From NCBI RefSeq assembly GCF_007692655.1, contig NZ_REBQ01000074.1, positions 1 through 64,000 of the forward strand: a stretch of DNA of 64,000 nt, given 5' to 3'. Made by a program: the position numbers and the translations under genes. This document shows, in pieces, positions 57,353 to 64,000 of this stretch. The notes beneath the pieces were generated by a model. That model was not told the origin of the DNA and did not search any database. It worked only from the letters and a program-made list of their open reading frames with translations. The stretch's first letter is position 1, and each line of letters opens with the position of its first letter. Source of the stretch: Halomonas sp. Lineage in GTDB: Bacteria > Pseudomonadota > Gammaproteobacteria > Pseudomonadales > Halomonadaceae.

Positions 57353-58591
57353 ATGGCACGGAAAAGGGTAGTGGTAACTGGGTTAGGCCTGGTGACCCCA
57401 GTGGGCAATAAAGTTGATGAGACATGGGCAAACATTGTTTCAGGCAAAAGCGGCATCACGCCGATTGAACATTTTGACGCCAGCGGTTTTAACACTCGCT
57501 TTGGTGGTTCAATTAAAAACTTTGATATCAGCCCGTATTTGAATCCTAAAGATGCCCGCAAGATGGATCTGTTCATTCAATATGGAATGGCGGCGGGCGC
57601 CCAGGCGGTGGAAGACTCGGGTATCGAGTGTAGCGAGGAGAACGCTGATCGTATTGGCGTGGCTATTGGCTCAGGGATTGGCGGCCTGCCCATGATTGAG
57701 CATAACCACAATGCGTTAAATAAGGGCGGTGCTCGCAAGGTGTCGCCGTTCTTTGTGCCCGGCTCAATCATCAATATGATTTCCGGGAATATGGCGATCC
57801 AGCATGGCTTTAGAGGTCCCAATATTGCCATTACGACTGCCTGTACAACCGGCACTCACAATATTGGTTACAGCGCTCGTACCATCGCCTATGGCGATGC
57901 AGATGTCATGATCTGCGGCGGCGCGGAAATGGCGACGACGCCGTTAGGCTTAGGTGGCTTCTCTGCCGCTCGCGCGCTCTCTACGCGTAACGACAGTCCA
58001 GAAGCGGCAAGCCGCCCCTGGGACGTTGACCGAGACGGTTTTGTTTTATCCGATGGTGCCGGTGTGCTGGTGCTTGAGGAGTATGAGCACGCAAAAGCCC
58101 GAGGCGCCAATATCTATGCGGAGCTGGTAGGCTTTGGCATGAGTGATGATGCCTACCACATGACCTCGCCGCCGGAAGATGGTCGTGGTGCAGCGCTCTC
58201 CATGCGCAATGCCATTAAAGATGCTCAGATAGATGTGTCTAAGGTGCATTATATCAATGCCCATGGGACCTCCACGGCAGCGGGTGACTTGGCTGAAAGC
58301 CGTGCCATTGAAAGCGTATTGGGCGGGGCTGCAAATAATGTGGCAGTAAGCTCGACTAAATCAATGATTGGTCACCTTTTGGGAGCGGCCGGTGCCGTTG
58401 AGGCGGTGTTTAGTATCCTGGCTATTCGTGATCAGGTCGCGCCTCCAACGATTAATCTGGATAACCCACAGGAGGGCTGTAACCTGGATTACGTACCGCA
58501 TACTGCGCGAGATATGCGTATTGATGTAGCGCTCTCTAACTCCTTTGGCTTCGGTGGTACTAACGGGTCACTGCTGTTTAAAAAGATCTAG
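57353..58591 (+). CDS. fabF: 3-oxoacyl-ACP synthase II FabF
   Basis: Elongating condensing enzyme. The Cys-His-His triad is C164 ([12 protein letters not shown]), H304 ([11 protein letters not shown]) and H341 ([14 protein letters not shown]). GGAGG lies before the ATG at 57353, giving 412 residues. The C-terminus [16 protein letters not shown] is typical. pabC follows at once. Confidence 0.97.
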   Translation: MARKRVVVTGLGLVTPVGNKVDETWANIVSGKSGITPIEHFDASGFNTRFGGSIKNFDISPYLNPKDARKMDLFIQYGMAAGAQAVEDSGIECSEENADRIGVAIGSGIGGLPMIEHNHNALNKGGARKVSPFFVPGSIINMISGNMAIQHGFRGPNIAITTACTTGTHNIGYSARTIAYGDADVMICGGAEMATTPLGLGGFSAARALSTRNDSPEAASRPWDVDRDGFVLSDGAGVLVLEEYEHAKARGANIYAELVGFGMSDDAYHMTSPPEDGRGAALSMRNAIKDAQIDVSKVHYINAHGTSTAAGDLAESRAIESVLGGAANNVAVSSTKSMIGHLLGAAGAVEAVFSILAIRDQVAPPTINLDNPQEGCNLDYVPHTARDMRIDVALSNSFGFGGTNGSLLFKKI

Positions 58592-58597
58592 TTGCAG

Positions 58598-59416
58598 ATG
58601 TTACAGCCCCCATTGTGTGTCGATGATCAAGTGCCCTTCGATGACCGGGGGCTGGCGTATGGTGATGGCGTGTTTGAAACCGTATTGCTGCGTTCTGGCG
58701 TACCGATACTGTGGCGCTATCACACTGCACGCTTGGCGCATGGCTGTCAGCGCTTAGGTATTCCATTGCCTTGCCAAGCATCGTTAGCGGCGACATGGCA
58801 AGGTACACCTACCGCCGACCTCGAAGTGCTAAAGCTGATTCTGACGCGAGGCAGCGGAGGGCGCGGTTACGCTCAGCCTGAAGACGTGTTGCCTCGATTG
58901 CTTAGCCGTCGAATGCCTTTCCAGCCTTTGGCCAGCCGCTGGCAAGAGGGTGTGACGGTGCGCGTTTGTGATTTACGCCTAGGGCACCAGCCGCTGTTGG
59001 CGGGTATTAAACATCTTAACCGATTAGAAAACGTATTGGCTCGACGAGAGTGGAGCGATATGAGCATTGCTGAGGGTGTGCTTGCTGATAGTGACGGTTT
59101 GGTGATCGAAGCTACCAGCATGAATATTTTTTGGCAGCAGGCGGGCGAGGTGTTTACGCCCTTGCTTAATCAGTGTGGGGTCGCAGGTACGCTGCGAGAT
59201 GCGCTAATCGAGCAAGGTACGGTTACCCAAGCCGCACTGCCACTTAGCCAGTTAGCAAAGGTAGAGCGGCTATGGGTGGCAAACTCAGTACAGGGCATGT
59301 GGCCTGTTAGCAAGCTGCTGGCCGCCGACGGTGCGTTACTGCAGTGCTGGCCGGTCAACGCTGCCGATCCGCTGCAGCGCTTGGCGCATCAGCTGTTAGG
59401 CTACGAGATTATTTGA
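58598..59416 (+). CDS. pabC: Aminodeoxychorismate lyase PabC
   Basis: PLP enzyme that releases pyruvate from 4-amino-4-deoxychorismate to give p-aminobenzoate for folate. Fold type IV signatures are DRGLAYGDGVFET (16-28), the PLP lysine K138 in GIKHLNRLENVLARREW, and VIEATSMNIFW. ATG at 58598 is chosen; a TTG at 58592 is possible. 272 residues. Order fabF-pabC-mltG-tmk-holB is conserved in E. coli and pseudomonads. Confidence 0.94.
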   Translation: MLQPPLCVDDQVPFDDRGLAYGDGVFETVLLRSGVPILWRYHTARLAHGCQRLGIPLPCQASLAATWQGTPTADLEVLKLILTRGSGGRGYAQPEDVLPRLLSRRMPFQPLASRWQEGVTVRVCDLRLGHQPLLAGIKHLNRLENVLARREWSDMSIAEGVLADSDGLVIEATSMNIFWQQAGEVFTPLLNQCGVAGTLRDALIEQGTVTQAALPLSQLAKVERLWVANSVQGMWPVSKLLAADGALLQCWPVNAADPLQRLAHQLLGYEII

Positions 59417-59422
59417 GGTGTC

Positions 59423-60430
59423 ATGGTGAAACGGTTATTTATCGCTTTGTTAATGTTAGTGATTGTCGGGACGGCAGCTGCGGCGGGTGGCTATTTTTAT
59501 TGGCAGAGCCGACTAGAGGCACCTCTTGCGCTGGATGAACCTAGGCTCTACCAGGTTCCCTCTGGGGCAGGATTCAATCAGGTGGTCACTCAATTAGAAA
59601 GAGAGGGGGTCATTAATGACGCTTGGGCCTTTCGCTTGCTGGCTCGAGTTGAACCTGAACGCGTGCCACGCTTGCGCACCGGCGAGTATCAGTTAGTGCC
59701 TGATATGAGTGGCCTGGAGATGATGGCATTACTAGGCAGTGATAAGGTCGTCACCTATCCGCTTACCATCCCTGAAGGCTGGACTTTCCGACAAATGCGC
59801 GGACTGCTGAACTCAGCGCCTAAATTGGAAAATCGTACGGCTGAAATGAGCGATGAAGAAGTGATGGCTCTGCTAGGTCGAGAAGGCACGTTTCCGGAAG
59901 GCTGGTTTTTCCCCGATACTTATCGTTACCACCTGGGGATGAGCGACGTTGATATTTTGCGCCAATCGTTGGCTCGTATGGAGCGCATTCTTGAAGAGGT
60001 ATGGGCAGAACGGGATGATGACTTGACCATCGATTCTCCCTACGAAGCCCTGATTATGGCCTCCTTGATTGAGCGGGAAACCGGCGCGCCAGAGGAACGT
60101 CGCGAAATTGCCGGGGTATTCAAGCGGCGTATGGAACAGGGGATGCGGCTGCAAACAGACCCGACGATTATATATGGCATGGGCGAACGCTATGACGGGC
60201 GGATTACCCGCGCCGATATACGCGAGGCCACGCCGTACAATACCTACGTGATTGACGGTATGCCGCCCACGCCGATTGCCATGCCGGGACGCGCTTCTCT
60301 AGAAGCGGCGGTGAATCCACTGCCTGGGGAAACGCTCTATTTCGTTTCTCGTGGCGACGGGACGCATCATTTTTCGCGTACCCTGCGTGAGCATAATAAC
60401 GCCGTTAATCGCTATATTCGTAATCGTTAA
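59423..60430 (+). CDS. mltG: Endolytic peptidoglycan transglycosylase MltG
   Basis: Inner-membrane lytic transglycosylase that cuts nascent glycan strands and sets their length. One N-terminal membrane helix (about 5-24) is followed by a LysM-like region (IPEGWTFRQM) and the YceG catalytic domain. The catalytic glutamate is E219 in SLIERETG; LQTDPTIIYGMG and NTYVIDGMPPTPIAMPG are conserved. GAGGTG precedes the ATG. 335 residues. Confidence 0.95.
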   Translation: MVKRLFIALLMLVIVGTAAAAGGYFYWQSRLEAPLALDEPRLYQVPSGAGFNQVVTQLEREGVINDAWAFRLLARVEPERVPRLRTGEYQLVPDMSGLEMMALLGSDKVVTYPLTIPEGWTFRQMRGLLNSAPKLENRTAEMSDEEVMALLGREGTFPEGWFFPDTYRYHLGMSDVDILRQSLARMERILEEVWAERDDDLTIDSPYEALIMASLIERETGAPEERREIAGVFKRRMEQGMRLQTDPTIIYGMGERYDGRITRADIREATPYNTYVIDGMPPTPIAMPGRASLEAAVNPLPGETLYFVSRGDGTHHFSRTLREHNNAVNRYIRNR

Positions 60431-60484
60431 TGCTATGGTCCATCACCAATGAGTGACTGCCAACGTCATTCATTATCAAAATAA

Positions 60485-62124
<1,640 letters not shown>

Positions 62125-62194
62125 CCGAGTGGCGTTAGCAGTAAGAGATTAATAGTTTGAAATTAATGATTCCACGACGCCACTTGAGGTCGTT

Positions 62195-62530
62195 ATGGTC
62201 GCTCAAAAAGCACTCTCTTTAACCGTACCCGATGTGCCCACGCTGCTATCAGCGTATATGCCTTTTCTTGAGCGCGGCGGGATTTTTATTCCCACCAGTA
62301 CCCCTTATGCGCTTGGCCAACAACTATTTTTACTGCTCACGCTGCCGGGCGAAAGCGAACGCCTTACCATCACCGGGCAGGTGGTGTGGGTGTCGCCTGA
62401 GGGCGTGAGCGGGCAGCGTATGCCGGGCGTTGGTCTACATTTTAGCCAGCAAGATTACCCTGTGCGTGACCGGATTGAGACACTGCTTGCTGGTCAGCTA
62501 GATAAAGCGGCAATTTCTTTTACGCTCTGA
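62195..62530 (+). CDS. pilZ: PilZ-domain protein (type IV pilus PilZ type)
   Basis: A 111-residue protein resembling the founding PilZ of Pseudomonas, needed for type IV pilus assembly and encoded at the same place between holB and tatD. The core GGIFIPTSTPYALGQQLFLLL and VVWVSPEGVSGQRMPGVGLHF fit. The RxxxR and DxSxxG motifs that bind cyclic di-GMP are absent, as in that PilZ. Only comEC elsewhere in the window hints at pilus-linked functions. Confidence 0.88.
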   Translation: MVAQKALSLTVPDVPTLLSAYMPFLERGGIFIPTSTPYALGQQLFLLLTLPGESERLTITGQVVWVSPEGVSGQRMPGVGLHFSQQDYPVRDRIETLLAGQLDKAAISFTL

Positions 62531-62577
62531 ACCACACCGTCATAACCTTTTATGGCCTATCTGTTTGCGAGATCTGC

Positions 62578-63408
62578 ATGTTTGTCGATTCACATTGTCA
62601 TCTAGACCGCCTATCCGAGCAGACCCACGGGGGAGATGTTGCCGCCACGCTTGCTGCCGCCCGCGCTGCCCACGTTAGTCAATTTCTTGCTATCGCCGTG
62701 ACGCTAGAAAGCATGCCGCAACTGGCCGCTATAGCACGTGCCCACCGGGATGTGGCGATTTCCGCTGGCTTGCATCCGTTACATTTAGCGGAGCAAGAGC
62801 CCAGCGTTGCCGATATCAAAGACGCTGCCGAGCAATATGGCGCAGTGGCGATTGGCGAAACGGGGTTGGATTACCACTATCGAGACAGCGTGCCTGTTGA
62901 GATCCAGCACGAGCGCTTTAAGCGCCATTTGATGGCTGCACGGGAGCTTGAGCTCCCGGTGATTATCCACACTCGCGAAGCTAAAGAAGAAACGCTGGCG
63001 CTACTGCGAGAATATAGCGATCCTCAGGTGGGCGGTGTATTACACTGCTTTACCGAAGATTTGGCGATGGCCCGCGAAGCAGTGCGGTTAGGTTTTTATA
63101 TCTCCCTGTCAGGTATTATCACCTTTCGCAATGCTGCCCCGCTCAGAGAGCTGGCCCGCCAGCTGCCGTTGGATCGTCTGCTGATTGAAACGGATAGCCC
63201 CTACCTTGCGCCGGTACCTTATCGCGGCAAGCCTAATGAGCCCGCCTGGGTGGTTCAAGTGGCAGAGTGCATTGCCAAAGAGCGGGGGATTAGCGTCGAT
63301 GAGGTTGCGATGCAAACCACTGCCAACTTTTATCAGCTCTTTCGTGCCGCTGCTCCCGATGCTCCGGAGCACGTGAAAGAAGCGCTGGCAACGTCTGGGC
63401 TCTTATAG
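62578..63408 (+). CDS. TatD-family metal-dependent deoxyribonuclease
   Basis: A TIM-barrel metallohydrolase with DNase activity in studied members. Metal ligands are His6 and His8 (FVDSHCHLD), the glutamate in IGETGLDYHY, His in IIHTREA and HCFTED, and Asp in IETDSPYLAP. 276 residues. By its place next to holB it is the YcfH-like paralogue rather than TatD itself. Confidence 0.93.
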   Translation: MFVDSHCHLDRLSEQTHGGDVAATLAAARAAHVSQFLAIAVTLESMPQLAAIARAHRDVAISAGLHPLHLAEQEPSVADIKDAAEQYGAVAIGETGLDYHYRDSVPVEIQHERFKRHLMAARELELPVIIHTREAKEETLALLREYSDPQVGGVLHCFTEDLAMAREAVRLGFYISLSGIITFRNAAPLRELARQLPLDRLLIETDSPYLAPVPYRGKPNEPAWVVQVAECIAKERGISVDEVAMQTTANFYQLFRAAAPDAPEHVKEALATSGLL

Positions 63409-63447
63409 CCTAAGGCGCTTCGACTATGCTAAAGCGAGGTGGGCGAG

Positions 63448-64000
63448 ATGAATATTGATCGATTGCTGCAGCAACGTGACACAAATGACGGACGCACCGG
63501 CGCTATTCCGCCCCTTGATGAGTGGCTACCTCCACTCTCAGGCGATATGAACATAAAAATTCATGCTGATGGCAGCTGGTGGCACGAAGGGCAGCGATTT
63601 GCTCGTCCTAAAGTGGCCCGCCTGTTGGCAACACTGCTGCGTCTTGATGAGGATGGGTACTGTCTGGTCACACCGGTAGAGCGGTGGCGGATAGAGGTTG
63701 AAGACCTACCGCTGGTGGCGGTTGAGGCTGATTATCGAGACGACGCTTGGTGGTTTACTACCCAGTTTGATGACGTTGTTCGCTTGGATGCTGAGCACCC
63801 TCTCACCGTTACGCTCACTCCCCAGGGAGAGGCTGTGCCGCAACTGTTGGTGCGCTTCGGGCTCGCTGCACGGCTGCATCGCAATGTCTATTATCAGCTG
63901 GTCGAGGCTGCAGAAACGCGTGATGTAGGCGATGGTATGAGCGAAATTGGGCTGATGAGCGCTGGGCACTGGTATGCCTTCGGTCAGCTCAATGATGAAT
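63448..64000 (+). CDS. DUF1285 protein (partial, cut by window end)
   Basis: The frame starting ATG at 63448 stays open to the end of the window; 184 codons are seen. Sequence features such as PPLDEWLPPLSGDMNIKI, ADGSWWHEGQRFARPKVARL and the YCLVTPVERWRIEVEDLPL stretch match DUF1285, a family of unknown function. GCGAG lies before the ATG. It follows the TatD-like gene by 39 bases in the same direction. The C-terminus is not visible. Confidence 0.85.
   Translation, partial: MNIDRLLQQRDTNDGRTGAIPPLDEWLPPLSGDMNIKIHADGSWWHEGQRFARPKVARLLATLLRLDEDGYCLVTPVERWRIEVEDLPLVAVEADYRDDAWWFTTQFDDVVRLDAEHPLTVTLTPQGEAVPQLLVRFGLAARLHRNVYYQLVEAAETRDVGDGMSEIGLMSAGHWYAFGQLNDE

Overview
This window is a gene-dense, core-genome stretch of a gammaproteobacterium of moderate GC content. 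Protein sequences and gene order point to the Halomonadaceae (Halomonas or a close relative) as the most likely family. That assignment is inference: there is no rRNA in the window and no search was run. Gene order closely follows what I recall of Pseudomonas, split into two conserved blocks that are joined here. I see no tRNA, rRNA, prophage, insertion sequence or CRISPR array.

Block 1 (1-32833). The bc1 complex operon petABC is followed by sspA-sspB. Convergent to these is lpoA-yraN-diaA-dolP, which is divergent from rsmI. Next come the RNase P RNA gene (rnpB) and a complete division and cell wall (dcw) cluster: rsmH, ftsL, ftsI, murE, murF, mraY, murD, ftsW, murG, murC, ddl, ftsQ, ftsA, ftsZ, lpxC. 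No mraZ precedes rsmH; a run of seven ~15-bp tandem repeats lies there instead. After lpxC come dciA (reverse), a small unrecognised secreted-type ORF directly upstream of secA, then secA, argJ and a MutT-ThiE fusion.

Junction (32834-35154). A reverse-strand pair, agmatine deiminase and N-carbamoylputrescine amidase, converts agmatine to putrescine.

Block 2 (35155-64000). Lipoprotein release (one LolC/E-type permease plus LolD), a DUF2062 protein and ComEC are followed by lipid A and KDO genes (msbA, lpxK, a Trm112-like protein, kdsB), a low-molecular-weight tyrosine phosphatase and murB. RNase E lies on the reverse strand behind a long leader. Then follow rluC, a HAD phosphatase, a SppA-type protease, Maf (reverse), yceD-rpmF, and the fatty-acid cluster plsX-fabD-fabG-acpP-fabF-pabC with no fabH. 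The window closes with mltG-tmk-holB-pilZ-tatD and the start of a DUF1285 gene cut by the window end.

The genes form one envelope-building programme: fatty acid supply (plsX to fabF), lipid A and KDO (lpxC, lpxK, kdsB, msbA), peptidoglycan precursors and divisome (mur, fts, lpoA, mltG), protein and lipoprotein export (secA, lolCD), and RNA processing (rnpB, rne, rluC, rsmH, rsmI). The strongest candidate for something undescribed is the 120-residue ORF before secA. It has a long N-region signal-like sequence, ends in Gln-Arg-Gly-Pro-Pro six residues before its stop, and precedes a secA start with a poor ribosome binding site. This is the layout expected of a SecM-type arrest peptide.
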